A DNA stretch of 64,000 nucleotides. Source: an uncultured Saprospiraceae bacterium. GTDB taxonomy: Bacteria; Bacteroidota; Bacteroidia; Chitinophagales; Saprospiraceae. The stretch covers positions 1 through 64,000 of the forward strand of contig CAKZVK010000043.1 of the NCBI GenBank assembly GCA_937921825.1, given 5' to 3'. The notes under the pieces were generated by a model. That model was given only the letters and a program-made list of their open reading frames with translations. It was not told the DNA's origin and made no database searches. Position 1 is the stretch's first letter, and every line of letters begins with the position of its first letter. Positions 27,127 to 37,453 of the stretch are shown here, piece by piece. Made by a program: the position numbers and the translations under genes.

Positions 27127-29153
27127 TTACTATCTACCTTGAATAATTTTCGTTCAGTCCCGACACCTGATATGTTTATACTTTTCCAGCCAGCGGGGAT
27201 ACCTGACTCAACTTGGCGAATACCCTCATCTGTAATATCAAGACCTCCAAATCCCGAAAGTACTGCTTGCAACATCGCTCCTGCCCCCGTAGCAAAATAA
27301 GGGTTAGTACCACCCGCCGCTTCACTAATTACACCAAAAGGAGGCACCTCATTTCTTTTATAACTATACTCAAATACCTCTGCAGCTTTCTCTGCCTTTC
27401 CTAATCGATTATACAAGATAGACAATATACCCGCCCCCATTGCAGGGCCTGTCGGAGACATACGAGGTTCGTAGTAAGCGAGATCTTTTTCGATTTGTGC
27501 ATCGTCACTATAGAGCTTAAGAGGATAGGCTAGCAGGTTCACATCTGCTTGTTTTATTTCTTCTCCTTCGTAGGTCGCATGCTCCCTGGTTACTCCATTA
27601 TCAAACTCCAAAATAGGAATGTTGTCAGCTACTTGAGTCCAATCAGGATCTGGTTTCATATTTAATTCTTTTGCGGCTTGTGTAGCGTATCTTAGGGATA
27701 AAATAGCGACCGCATTAGTAAAGGCGTTATTGTCTACATTTTCTGCCCATTCATCAGCAGCGACTACATTATTGATATCATATCTACCTGGCCCATTCCG
27801 CTCTACTCTACTTGCCCAGAAGTTAGCAATTTCACTAAGTACTGGATAGCCTCTTGCTTCCAACCACTCTTTATCCTTGGTCACCTGGTAATATTTCCAA
27901 TAAGCCCAACCAATGCATCCAGTGATATGATGTTCAAAAGGACCAGTAAGTGCCCAGACTGGAGTATCCTCAGAACCATCCTCAGCTGACTCCCACGGAA
28001 ACATAGCGCCCTTATAGCCGTGTGCAAAAGCATTCTGCTTAGCTGCTCCTAGTCTTTCATACCTGTAGTCTAGTAAGGACCGAGCAATCCCAGGTTGTAA
28101 CATTAATAAAGGAGGATACATCCATAACTCAGTATCCCAAAAGACATGACCATTATATCCTAAGCCAGATAGTCCCATAGGTGATAAAGAATAACTTGTG
28201 CCAGCTCTTGCAAAAGAATACAAATGATAGATGGCAAATCGGATATCTCTGGTTATTGCTTCACTTCCTTCTACCGTGACGTTACTTTCCCACAGTTTAT
28301 CCCAAGCCTCATGATGTCTTCTCAAGAGCCTGTCTTTACCTTCTAACATCGCATAGATGCTAAGTCGCTCTGCTTCATTGTGTGGATCTTCATATTGCTC
28401 AGAAGAACAGGTAGATGCTACCACAGTAAAGCTATAAGTTTCTCCTGCCTTTAAGCGCTTATGGAATTTAGTGAGATGCATATTATAATCCCAGTCTTCA
28501 TGAATGAGGTTTGGTTCTTGACCATGAGATTCATTGAAAATAAAACTATTGCTGGCGGCAACCTTTATTCTACCAGAAGGGCTTAGTGCTACAGAAGTCA
28601 TTAAAGGAATCTTAACATGGGGTCTATCTATTTCGGAGTAATAATTTCGGACATCATTAAGGTGTACTGGAGCTTCTATAACTGACATAGGAGTGATTTC
28701 GATATCTGATATCGCAGTTATTTTCACTTCTATCATAGAACTGTAGGGTAAGTGCCTCAGTGCCCTCAAAGATGTTGTGACCTCAGCTTTATCAGGTACC
28801 TCGAAACTTGTCTCTAAGGTAGCGGTCTTCATATTTAACGTCTGCTGATAATTTTCAGTATCCTTTGCTGATATCCTTCTCTGATCTATATCGAGATTCA
28901 TATTGAGATGGTTAAAGGACTTAAGAATATTAGAAACCCGACCTCGCTGATAGTAATCATAAGTGCCATTTAGTATGACATCACTCACTTTCATCGGCTC
29001 AGCGGAGGAGACAATACCTATTACTCCATTGGCTAGGGTTACACCAAAATAACTGTTAGGATCGATACTATCAGCTTGCACTGTCCAGGCATCCTGAGCT
29101 AAACAATTCAAACTCATCAAGCATCCTATAATGATTATTAGCCTCCTAAGCAT
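27123..29153 (-). CDS. Secreted GH65 alpha-glucosidase, kojibiose hydrolase-like
   Basis: A 676-residue protein with a signal peptide (LIIIIGCLMSLNCLAQ) and the three-part GH65 layout: an N-terminal super-sandwich, an (alpha/alpha)6 barrel and a C-terminal sheet. The general acid lies in NVVAADEWAENVDNNA (Glu468). A second glutamate occurs in ISEAAGGTNPYFATGAGAM (Glu611), where phosphorolytic members bind phosphate. A second carboxylate there is a mark of the hydrolytic GH65 group, whose described example is a Flavobacterium kojibiose hydrolase of similar length. I therefore predict periplasmic hydrolysis of alpha-1,2-linked glucosides rather than phosphorolysis. Trehalose is an alternative substrate. 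Confidence 0.87.
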   Translation of the reverse strand: MLRRLIIIIGCLMSLNCLAQDAWTVQADSIDPNSYFGVTLANGVIGIVSSAEPMKVSDVILNGTYDYYQRGRVSNILKSFNHLNMNLDIDQRRISAKDTENYQQTLNMKTATLETSFEVPDKAEVTTSLRALRHLPYSSMIEVKITAISDIEITPMSVIEAPVHLNDVRNYYSEIDRPHVKIPLMTSVALSPSGRIKVAASNSFIFNESHGQEPNLIHEDWDYNMHLTKFHKRLKAGETYSFTVVASTCSSEQYEDPHNEAERLSIYAMLEGKDRLLRRHHEAWDKLWESNVTVEGSEAITRDIRFAIYHLYSFARAGTSYSLSPMGLSGLGYNGHVFWDTELWMYPPLLMLQPGIARSLLDYRYERLGAAKQNAFAHGYKGAMFPWESAEDGSEDTPVWALTGPFEHHITGCIGWAYWKYYQVTKDKEWLEARGYPVLSEIANFWASRVERNGPGRYDINNVVAADEWAENVDNNAFTNAVAILSLRYATQAAKELNMKPDPDWTQVADNIPILEFDNGVTREHATYEGEEIKQADVNLLAYPLKLYSDDAQIEKDLAYYEPRMSPTGPAMGAGILSILYNRLGKAEKAAEVFEYSYKRNEVPPFGVISEAAGGTNPYFATGAGAMLQAVLSGFGGLDITDEGIRQVESGIPAGWKSINISGVGTERKLFKVDSK

Positions 29154-29158
29154 TTAGA

Positions 29159-32100
29159 TTAATTTATCTTATACAATAAGGGTTTACGTGAATTCTGCAG
29201 GGCAAGTATATTGGTGCGCCCATTGTTTTCAACGAGTTTTAGCTCTCTTACCACCCCGTTTAGTCTTAGCCCTGATTGTGTATTATCTACAAGAGTATAA
29301 TCACCATTCTCATTCATTAGCAACTTTCCTTTGCAAGCATCTAGCCTCGAGAACTGCGGTAGAAGAAAATGGTTATTACCACCTAGTACTAGGTCTTGAT
29401 CTCCGTCTCTATCTACATCGATTTTTGCTATGGCATTAATACATGACAGCTGTAAGTCCATTGATAATGGCTGAAGTGTAAAGTTACCTGCGCCATCATT
29501 AACTGCTATCATTGACTGTAGACAATTAATTTGTTTGATGACAGAGGACTCTATTTTTTCCTTCGGAAAGAGATCTTGCAAAGCTTTCTTTGCATACTCA
29601 GAATGCATAAGGTTTTCTTTCTTCAATCCTGGCAACTGATCCACTATATCTCTTTTGACGACTACTGGAATATCTCGGTTATTTGACCTTGTCGTGATTA
29701 ATTTTTCTACGGAACCATTGTTGTCAAAATCATTGATCCATAGAAACAATGGATTTAGGGTATCTGCTTTAAGATAAAAGTTATCTCCTATATTTCCTAG
29801 CAAGATATCTTGATCTCCGTCTTGATCTATATCATCTGTCGCCAGCGTTTGCCACCAACCAGCATACTTAGAAAGCTCAGACTCTATAATATTAAACTTT
29901 ACTCCATCAAAGGATAATATCTTCGGAGCCATCCACTCTCCTACTAGAATGAGTTCTTTGCCTCTCTGTGGTAAGACGTCAGCCCATAGTGCATCTGTTA
30001 TCATACCTGCTAGAGACAACTCAGGTATCAGTTGCTGTGTGACATCTAGAAATTGCCCTTTACCATTATTATTGTAGATATGGCTACCTGGACTGAGACC
30101 ATACTCTCCAGGAACAGAACGACTACCTACAAAGAGGTCTAAGTCTCCATCACCATCATAGTCATGTGGCCTGACACAGGCAGTATTAAGATAAACAGGT
30201 GGTGTGGCATTTAGATTGATTTCAAATACACCATTACGATTGACATAGAGTCTATCACGAAATGCCCTCTTAGCATAAGTGACATTATTACCTCCACTGC
30301 CTACTAGCAAATCCAAATCACCATCGCCATCACAATCAAAGAACTCTGCACAGGTATCCTCAAAGGCCTTAAACTTATCGAAATACTGGCTTTGAACGGG
30401 TCTATACCCACTGGCAGTTCCTTCATAGAGCTGACCTATCATACCCGCTGCTGCACCGAGATATAGATCTTGGATGCCGTCTCCATTGAAATCACCAACA
30501 GCCGCGCAAGGGCCTTCCTTAGATAATTCCATCGGAATATTTCGCTCGTAATAAAAGTCTACATAGTCGTCTTCTTTATGAGTCTGTAGTTTATGAGCTA
30601 CGGTATTGAATAGACTTTTGGATTTGGCATTTCTACTTGCCATCGGTTGAGACTGACTAGCATCATAGCTAATCTGATGACTTTGATTGACAGCCAGGCT
30701 AGGATACTTAGCGACTTGTCCATTAGGCCATATAATTTCTAATGAATCTATCTTCGACCTCTCCCCTAGTCCTATGACAATATTGTAATCTACAGAAGAT
30801 TGGAAACCTCTAGATGGTATCAGCTCTCTATAGAATACATCTGCCTCTACATAGGCTTTTACTTTGGCACCAATAGCAAACATATTGGGTTCTTCAAATT
30901 CAAGCTTCAACTTCAGGTAATTGTTTTGACTAATGTTTTCTACTAGGTCTGCGGGTTGATTGACATTATTGATGACCATGTCTAAGTCCCCATCATTATC
31001 TAGATCGCCATAGGCGGCACCATTAGAAAACGTCTTTCTACTCAAGCCCCAATCAAGAGTATTATCTACAAATTTTAGTTGTTGACTGCCTTTGTATATT
31101 TTATTAGAGATAGGCACTGAGGGCATCTTGTTGATTATAGAATCTACTGCTGCTTTATTACCACCTAAGACCATTTCTTGGATGATATCATTAGCAAAGA
31201 AATCAATGAAGTCTTGGTCTATCACATCATTGAGTATCCCATTACATACTAGTAGGTCAGTATGACTGTCATTATCCGCATCAAACATTAGTGCGCCCCA
31301 GCTCCAATCAGAAGCTGCCACACCACTATAGAATGCAACCTCACTAAAGTTTCCTTCACCATCATTAAGTTGCAAGGTATTATGCATGAACTGATTGTAG
31401 AAGCCGTTCTTTTCTTTCAGCTTACGGAGATTGATATTGTCGAAGGTGGAAGTCGTCTTGAGTCTATACTCATCGTCAGGTAGCATATCCGTGACAAAGA
31501 TCTCTGGCGCACCATCATTATTGATGTCCGCCATATCTGCCCCCATAGAAGAGTGAGAAAGATGACTTATTCGTTCTTGCAACTCTTCGCTGAAACCACC
31601 TTTTTGATTATTAATATAGAGATAGTCTCTTTCGAAAAAATCATTGGATACATAAATGTCAGGATAATGATCTCCATTGACATCACCTACAGTCACCCCA
31701 AGACCAAAGCCAATAAGACTACCATAGATTCCCGCCTGCCCTGAAACATCTACAAATTTTCCATTTTCATTCTTCAGTAATTTATCTCCTCCGCCTTTGA
31801 GGAAGTCTTTAACATGCCAGTCCTCAGCTCGGAGGTCTCTTTTATTACTATAGTTGAGGGTATTAACTGGAATGAAACTGTTGTTCAGAATGTAGGCATC
31901 TAGATCACCATCTCTATCATAATCAAAGAATGCAGTATGGGTTGTATAACCATTTTCATCCAGACCGTACTGAGTTGCTTCATCCACAAAAGTCAAGTCT
32001 CCGTTATTGATGTAGAGATTATTTCGCTGATCTACACCTTTTTGATACCCTGCGTTGCATACATAGATATCCAGAAGTCCATCTCCATTGATATCAGCGA

Positions 32101-32491
32101 AAGTAACTCCAGTGCTCCATTTATCCTCAGTTCCTACACCTGCCTGAGTTGTGATATCCTCAAATTGCAGCTCGCCTTTATTCAAGAATAGCTTGTTCTG
32201 ACCTTGGTTAGAAGTCATATAGATATCCTGTAGACCATCATTATTAATGTCCCCAATGCCTACACCGCCTCCGTTATAGAAATTTCGATAATTGAAAATA
32301 TTGAAGGCATCAGTGTTAGTTAGGGTATTAGTGAATTCAAATCCCGAAGTCTGAGCATCTAGGTATCTGAAAACAGAACCTTCATTTAACTGAGTAGACT
32401 TAGAGTCCAACGATTGTTCTTGTCCACATCCGCCTATGCAGATTAAAATGGCTAGTACAGCACATATATAGCCCAGTTTTTCCATAAACAT
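29159..32491 (-). CDS. FG-GAP/VCBS repeat lipoprotein with ASPIC-UnbV domain (copy 2)
   Basis: A 1,110-residue lipoprotein (signal with lipobox GGC, Cys22). Two runs of FG-GAP/VCBS repeats carry calcium-loop motifs such as DINNDGLQD, DINGDGLLD and DYDRDGDLD. They flank an ASPIC-UnbV domain at about residues 523-600 (AIGAKVKAY, IPSRGFQSSVD, GLG, WPNGQ). The layout is a beta-propeller, ASPIC-UnbV, then a second propeller. The ATG overlaps the stop of the upstream paralogue as TAATG. Related proteins (CRTAC1 group) are common in Bacteroidota sugar loci but their role is not established; substrate binding at the outer membrane is my guess. GH65 starts 5 bases after its stop. Confidence 0.88.
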   Translation of the reverse strand: MFMEKLGYICAVLAILICIGGCGQEQSLDSKSTQLNEGSVFRYLDAQTSGFEFTNTLTNTDAFNIFNYRNFYNGGGVGIGDINNDGLQDIYMTSNQGQNKLFLNKGELQFEDITTQAGVGTEDKWSTGVTFADINGDGLLDIYVCNAGYQKGVDQRNNLYINNGDLTFVDEATQYGLDENGYTTHTAFFDYDRDGDLDAYILNNSFIPVNTLNYSNKRDLRAEDWHVKDFLKGGGDKLLKNENGKFVDVSGQAGIYGSLIGFGLGVTVGDVNGDHYPDIYVSNDFFERDYLYINNQKGGFSEELQERISHLSHSSMGADMADINNDGAPEIFVTDMLPDDEYRLKTTSTFDNINLRKLKEKNGFYNQFMHNTLQLNDGEGNFSEVAFYSGVAASDWSWGALMFDADNDSHTDLLVCNGILNDVIDQDFIDFFANDIIQEMVLGGNKAAVDSIINKMPSVPISNKIYKGSQQLKFVDNTLDWGLSRKTFSNGAAYGDLDNDGDLDMVINNVNQPADLVENISQNNYLKLKLEFEEPNMFAIGAKVKAYVEADVFYRELIPSRGFQSSVDYNIVIGLGERSKIDSLEIIWPNGQVAKYPSLAVNQSHQISYDASQSQPMASRNAKSKSLFNTVAHKLQTHKEDDYVDFYYERNIPMELSKEGPCAAVGDFNGDGIQDLYLGAAAGMIGQLYEGTASGYRPVQSQYFDKFKAFEDTCAEFFDCDGDGDLDLLVGSGGNNVTYAKRAFRDRLYVNRNGVFEINLNATPPVYLNTACVRPHDYDGDGDLDLFVGSRSVPGEYGLSPGSHIYNNNGKGQFLDVTQQLIPELSLAGMITDALWADVLPQRGKELILVGEWMAPKILSFDGVKFNIIESELSKYAGWWQTLATDDIDQDGDQDILLGNIGDNFYLKADTLNPLFLWINDFDNNGSVEKLITTRSNNRDIPVVVKRDIVDQLPGLKKENLMHSEYAKKALQDLFPKEKIESSVIKQINCLQSMIAVNDGAGNFTLQPLSMDLQLSCINAIAKIDVDRDGDQDLVLGGNNHFLLPQFSRLDACKGKLLMNENGDYTLVDNTQSGLRLNGVVRELKLVENNGRTNILALQNSRKPLLYKIN

Positions 32492-35400
32492 TAGTTGAAC
32501 TCGAGAACCTTCAGTGGTCCATTATTTTGAGTGGCGATAATCAGTTTTTCATTTCCTCCTTTAAGCGCTACTATATGACTTACTTGACTCTTCAGTGGGC
32601 GACCTTGCAGGTTTCGATATCTAAATCCTTTGCCCTTTTCATTCAGCAGTACTGAGCCGTTATCAGCATCATATCTACCCATCTGCACATTGCAATAATG
32701 ATAGTTTCCTCCTGGTATGATATCCATATATCCATCTGCATTGACATCCATAGCTATAGCTGTATTACAACTAGAAAATTGTAACTCCTGAGGTAAATTT
32801 CCTTTCGTAAAATTGCCTTTACCGTCGTTTATATATAAGCTAGACCCAAAGTGATTGGCTGTATACCTCTGAGCAGCTTTGATTTTATCAGCACCAAATA
32901 ATTCATTGATGTTGGCACTCGCAAAGTCCTTCGCATAGAGGTATTTTTTCTTGAGAGCTGGTATTTGTTTTTGTAGTTCCATCATATTACTGAAAGGCAA
33001 CTCTCTACCCTGCACAAAGTAGGTAAGCACTTGCTCATGCACATCATTATCATCAAAATCATTGTAATAGAGGGTAACTGGTTCTTTCTTACTAGGATTA
33101 AATCTTGTATTCAATCCGATATTCCCAGCAAACACATCATTATCTCCGTCATTATCCACATCCGAGACTAGAACTGAACTCCACCACCCCTGTTCATCAG
33201 AAATAGCTTTTGCCTTATATCCGCCAGAGGATTTGGAATAGACAGTGATAGGAGCCCATTCTGAGGCCAGAATGAGATCATCCTGACCATCTCCATTTAT
33301 ATCTGCAAGAGCCGCATCCTTTATAAATCCAAGCTCTCGAGAAGCAAAGTAGTCTAGCGTCTGATCTGAGAATACTCCCTTACCATCATTTATCATTAAG
33401 TAAGATTGCGGTACTTTCCCATAGGACCAAGGCACTGCACGTCCACCAAAGAATAGATCATTATATCCATCTCCATTGGCATCCAGAACAAGTACACATG
33501 ATGCCGTAAGATGCAATCCGTCGAATGCATTTTCATCTCTTGTGAGCCGACCGCCCTCATTAAGATACAACAACGGCTGAGTATATGTGCTATTCAATCT
33601 ATATTCATTCCCACCTGTGGCGACCACTAGATCTAAATCATTATCGCCATCTACATCTACGAATTGCGCATCGACCTCCTCATAGATGGTGTCACTGGCT
33701 AGCCCATTGAGTGACTCAGCAAGAAAGCTTCCATCTTTTTGTTGTAAATAGAACCCACTCTTTCGTCTTTTGGAAGAGCCTAGATAGACATCAGCTAGTC
33801 CGTCACCATTGACATCTCCTACAGCAAGTGCAGGTCCATCAGAAGAAGTACTAAAAGGAATAAGGGGTTCTCTATTAAACTCTACAAAGGGATTTTCATC
33901 ATGCAAATATGCTATGCCTGATTGCTCAGTCAAATCTGAAACTACATAATCTTGGTTACTCTTTTCTTCTATTGCTACCTGCTTATTATTGGCAAATGAA
34001 AACGTCAGATTTTCACCTGAGAAAGTTTGTGTTTCGGCACCCCCGTTTGGCCAAGAGACTGTTACTTCTCGGAGACTATCAGAAGGGACTAAAATCTTAT
34101 TATGCATAGAAGATTGAAATCCTCTGGTCGGATAGTACTCTCGAGCTATTGTTTTATCAGCATAGGTACATATTACTTTCGCTCCTATTGCTGCTTTGTT
34201 ATTCTTCGGACCTTCTAAGTCGATAGTGATCGAGCTACCACGATTACCTACATTTTCGTATAGAAATACTTCTTGGTCTATATTATTAGCAATGAGATCA
34301 TAGTCTCCATCATTATCAAAATCTGCATACGCTGCACTATTAGAATAACTGAGCTGATGGTTGGATATCTTTTGATCTTGAAACTTAAGTGCTTGTGAAC
34401 CCAAATAGAATTTATTGTAGAGCTTGATTTCTGGAATCTTATCAAGAGTCTTTAGGTCCTCCTCCTCTAGGTGGTCAAACTGTATTTTGTACTGTACATC
34501 CTTTCCACTTACATAATTAATGTAGTCGATATCGTTCATACGCTTAGGGATGCCATTAGAGATAAAAAGGTCTTTGTAGCCATCCATATTCATATCAAAA
34601 AACAAAGGAGTCCAGGACCAATCTGTGGCGTGAATACCTGCGTAGGCGCCTATTTCTTTGAAACTGCCATTTCCTTGATTGAGTTGAAGATTGTTTCTAG
34701 CATATTGGTGATTGTAGCCATAGCCTAATTTAAAATTGAAGATATCTAAAGCATCTTCACCCTCAGACATCTTCAGTATGACTGGGTCTTCGGGTAGCAT
34801 ATCCAGTGAAACGATATCTTGGAAACCATCATTATTGATGTCTGCAATATCTACTCCCATTGAAAATCTGCTGGTATGCTTTATCTGATTAGTAAGGTCT
34901 TCTTTGAAAGTCCCATTTTGCTGATTGATATAGAGATAATCATTTTCATGAAAATCATTGCCTATGTAGATGTCAGGGTAGCCATCATTATTTACATCTC
35001 CAAATGCCAACCCTAGACCATACCCTATCACAGTGCTTTCGATACCTGCTTCTAGTGTAACATCCACAAATTGGCCACTATCATTTCTATAAAGCTTATC
35101 TCCAGACACTGCACTTACTTTGCCCACAAATTCCTTACGTTGACCAAAAGTGCCATTATGATGCAAAGAATGATTCATCAGATACATATCTAAGTCACCA
35201 TCTTTATCATAATCAAAGAAACCAGCTTGAGTACTGAAACCCTTGAAGTCCAAACCATAACTGGCCGCTTCTTCTTTATAGCTAGGGACGCCATCAGCAT
35301 TTATTGCGGTGCAAACAAACAACTTGTTTTTACAATCTAAGTTTCGATACTTTCCTACCTGAGCAAGATAGATATCAAGAAGACCGTCATTATTGATATC

Positions 35401-35763
35401 AACCAAAGAGACACCATTAGTCCAAGAGTTAGGACCACCGTCTACTTGTGCAAGAGAGGAGACGTCTTCAAAATGCAACTCTCCACGATTTATGTATACC
35501 GCTTCTTGATCTAAGTTAGAGCTCAGCACTATATCCTGCAACCCGTCATTATTGAGATCGCCTACTCCTACACCACCACCATTATAGTAATACATATAGT
35601 TGAAGATATTCAGGTCAAGATTAACGGGGAGATTGTTACTGAATTTTAAGCCAGTACGGTCTGAATCAACTAAGACATAAGTGTCCGCCTCTACAACTTG
35701 GACCTCAGATTGGCAAGAGCTTAATAAAAGTAGTATTACTAGTAAATAGAACTTTGTATTCAT
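32491..35763 (-). CDS. FG-GAP/VCBS repeat lipoprotein with ASPIC-UnbV domain (copy 1)
   Basis: About 1,090 residues from the ATG at 35763, chosen because it gives a textbook lipoprotein signal (MNTKFYLLVILLLLSSCQ); an upstream in-frame ATG at 35811 would bury it. The architecture matches the next gene: repeats with DLNNDGLQD, DINNDGLLD and DYDKDGDLD, an ASPIC-UnbV domain at about 506-583 (AIGAKV, YPTRGFQSSM, SWPNG), more repeats, and an end in NNGPLKVLEFN. It is the first gene after susD, separated from it by a hairpin terminator at 35898-35928. Position and lipid anchor point to an envelope role linked to SusCD. Confidence 0.88.
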   Translation of the reverse strand: MNTKFYLLVILLLLSSCQSEVQVVEADTYVLVDSDRTGLKFSNNLPVNLDLNIFNYMYYYNGGGVGVGDLNNDGLQDIVLSSNLDQEAVYINRGELHFEDVSSLAQVDGGPNSWTNGVSLVDINNDGLLDIYLAQVGKYRNLDCKNKLFVCTAINADGVPSYKEEAASYGLDFKGFSTQAGFFDYDKDGDLDMYLMNHSLHHNGTFGQRKEFVGKVSAVSGDKLYRNDSGQFVDVTLEAGIESTVIGYGLGLAFGDVNNDGYPDIYIGNDFHENDYLYINQQNGTFKEDLTNQIKHTSRFSMGVDIADINNDGFQDIVSLDMLPEDPVILKMSEGEDALDIFNFKLGYGYNHQYARNNLQLNQGNGSFKEIGAYAGIHATDWSWTPLFFDMNMDGYKDLFISNGIPKRMNDIDYINYVSGKDVQYKIQFDHLEEEDLKTLDKIPEIKLYNKFYLGSQALKFQDQKISNHQLSYSNSAAYADFDNDGDYDLIANNIDQEVFLYENVGNRGSSITIDLEGPKNNKAAIGAKVICTYADKTIAREYYPTRGFQSSMHNKILVPSDSLREVTVSWPNGGAETQTFSGENLTFSFANNKQVAIEEKSNQDYVVSDLTEQSGIAYLHDENPFVEFNREPLIPFSTSSDGPALAVGDVNGDGLADVYLGSSKRRKSGFYLQQKDGSFLAESLNGLASDTIYEEVDAQFVDVDGDNDLDLVVATGGNEYRLNSTYTQPLLYLNEGGRLTRDENAFDGLHLTASCVLVLDANGDGYNDLFFGGRAVPWSYGKVPQSYLMINDGKGVFSDQTLDYFASRELGFIKDAALADINGDGQDDLILASEWAPITVYSKSSGGYKAKAISDEQGWWSSVLVSDVDNDGDNDVFAGNIGLNTRFNPSKKEPVTLYYNDFDDNDVHEQVLTYFVQGRELPFSNMMELQKQIPALKKKYLYAKDFASANINELFGADKIKAAQRYTANHFGSSLYINDGKGNFTKGNLPQELQFSSCNTAIAMDVNADGYMDIIPGGNYHYCNVQMGRYDADNGSVLLNEKGKGFRYRNLQGRPLKSQVSHIVALKGGNEKLIIATQNNGPLKVLEFN

Positions 35764-35897
35764 CAGATTGAAAGTCAAAAACTTGTTTTTGGTGTAGAAT
35801 GAATAGGACACATAATTTAAGAGGATCTAAGTAGAACAGGTCTTTAATTATAGACTAATTTAAGCAATAAACCATCCTATCTACTTACACTAACAGA

Positions 35898-35928
35898 AAA
35901 AAGGCCACCCAAAGTGGGTGACCTTTTT
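35898..35928 (-). terminator. Terminator or attenuator after susD
   Basis: On the minus strand, AAAAAGG, a mismatch, CACCC, a 5-base loop, GGGTG, a mismatch and CCTTTTTT form a stable hairpin with a T-run. It begins 22 bases after the susD stop and lies before the first FG-GAP/ASPIC gene. It may cap the susCD transcript so that susCD is made in excess over the downstream enzymes, with partial read-through. Confidence 0.75.
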
Positions 35929-35949
35929 CGCTATGAAAAAACTATGTTT

Positions 35950-37443
35950 TTAGTATCCTGGGTTCTGAACCAAGTTAGGGTTAGAAGCCAATGATGCTGC
36001 TGGAATAGGGAATACTAATCTTTCCGTTCCAGATTGTGTTTTATCAGACCATGGGTCTAAGAACTTACCGAATCTAAGAAGATCAGTTCTTCTGAATCCT
36101 TCCCAGTAAAATTCTCTACCTCTCTCTGCTAGTAGAGCTGCCTCATCTAAAGATGATAAAGCACCAACTCCTCTAGAAGTTCTTATATCATTTACTATAT
36201 CTAGAGCTCCAGCGCTATCACCAGTTCTCATAAGTGCTTCTGCCTTCATAAGAAGTACGTCTGCATATCTATAGTATACATAATCATTATCTACGTTATC
36301 ACCACTTGCATAGTCAATAACATACTTCATTACTCTAACGCCAGTTACCTCAAGATTATCTCCAGATTCTGTGAGAGCAACTTCTTTAGTGAATGCCAAT
36401 TGATTACCTTTTCTATCCATCAACTCCACACCAAGCTCATTCACTTGCTGACCGATAAGGAAACCAGAGTTGATTCCTCCACCTTCTATCATCCCTGGGT
36501 ATTCAGCATACTTTCTAGCATCTCCATCTTCGAAACTGTCATAGAAATCACCTAGAGTACAGAAGCCATTCCATCCAGAAGGATTTTGGTTGTAGTGTAG
36601 GCCACAGAACCATCTTGATCTTACATTACCAGAATTAGATCCTCCTACATTTTCTGCAGTGAATATATTCTCAGAAGATATCTGATCATTATTAGGTGCA
36701 AAGTTATCGAAGTAGTTAGTCGCAAGACTGTACTTTCCAGAAGCGATAATAGCATCAGCAATAGAAATTACCTCTGCCATGTCTCCACCATCAAAAGTCG
36801 GAGACTCTCTATTCAGGTACATACCCTTATTAAGAAGTGTCTTCATTTTCAAGACCTTCGCTGCATCCTTATTCGCTCTGTTAGCAGGACCATCAGGAAG
36901 GTTACCCATGATTGCATCTACTTCAGAGACAATCAGGTCTACAGTTTCAGCTGCTGATAAGACTTTTGCATCAGAAAGTAGATCTGCGAAGTCATCTCTG
37001 TATGGTACTTGGCCCCAGCCATCCACAATAGAATTAAGAACAAATGCTCTTAATAATCTAGCCTCAGCTTCTGTCTGAGCTGAAGGATTGAAATCCAATA
37101 AGTTACTCGTAGAATAAACTATCTGAAGTAACTCACTAAAAGTACTTCCTAAGAATGCATGATCAGCATCCCAAGAGTGGTTATGAAGTGATCTCCATAT
37201 TCCGTTATCATCCCAGTCAGGACCTCTGGTAGGACCCATTGCTGCGTCACCAGTATGTTCTTGTGCTGCCCAAAATCTAGATTGATCTTGGTAAGGGAGT
37301 CTCATAGCATCGTATGAGCTCTGTAATACTGCATCTGGATCGAGGTCAGCTAGTTCGGTAAGATCCTTTCTATGAGTCTCTTCCAAATCTGTACATGCTC
37401 CAAACGCAAGTATTGCGAAAAGTATATAAAATAAATTTTTCAT
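35950..37443 (-). CDS. susD: SusD/RagB-family outer-membrane lipoprotein
   Basis: About 497 residues from the ATG at 37443, which gives a lipoprotein signal (MKNLFYILFAILAFGACTD). The in-frame ATG at 37467 would overlap susC and add no signal. TPR-like helices cover the N-terminal two thirds. The C-terminal part has the SusD features YVYYRYADVLLMKAEALMR, DIVNDIRTSRG, RGREFYWEGFRRTDLLRFG and a closing IPAASLASNPNLVQNPGY. It caps the SusC channel at the cell surface and helps capture glycans or oligosaccharides. It lies 10 bases after susC, in the same transcript. Confidence 0.95.
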   Translation of the reverse strand: MKNLFYILFAILAFGACTDLEETHRKDLTELADLDPDAVLQSSYDAMRLPYQDQSRFWAAQEHTGDAAMGPTRGPDWDDNGIWRSLHNHSWDADHAFLGSTFSELLQIVYSTSNLLDFNPSAQTEAEARLLRAFVLNSIVDGWGQVPYRDDFADLLSDAKVLSAAETVDLIVSEVDAIMGNLPDGPANRANKDAAKVLKMKTLLNKGMYLNRESPTFDGGDMAEVISIADAIIASGKYSLATNYFDNFAPNNDQISSENIFTAENVGGSNSGNVRSRWFCGLHYNQNPSGWNGFCTLGDFYDSFEDGDARKYAEYPGMIEGGGINSGFLIGQQVNELGVELMDRKGNQLAFTKEVALTESGDNLEVTGVRVMKYVIDYASGDNVDNDYVYYRYADVLLMKAEALMRTGDSAGALDIVNDIRTSRGVGALSSLDEAALLAERGREFYWEGFRRTDLLRFGKFLDPWSDKTQSGTERLVFPIPAASLASNPNLVQNPGY

Positions 37444-37453
37444 GTTATTAATT

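Noticed and set aside
32491-35811. Longer start for FG-GAP copy 1 at 35811
   Set aside because: It would place 16 polar residues before the lipoprotein signal. The ATG at 35763 gives the expected signal sequence.
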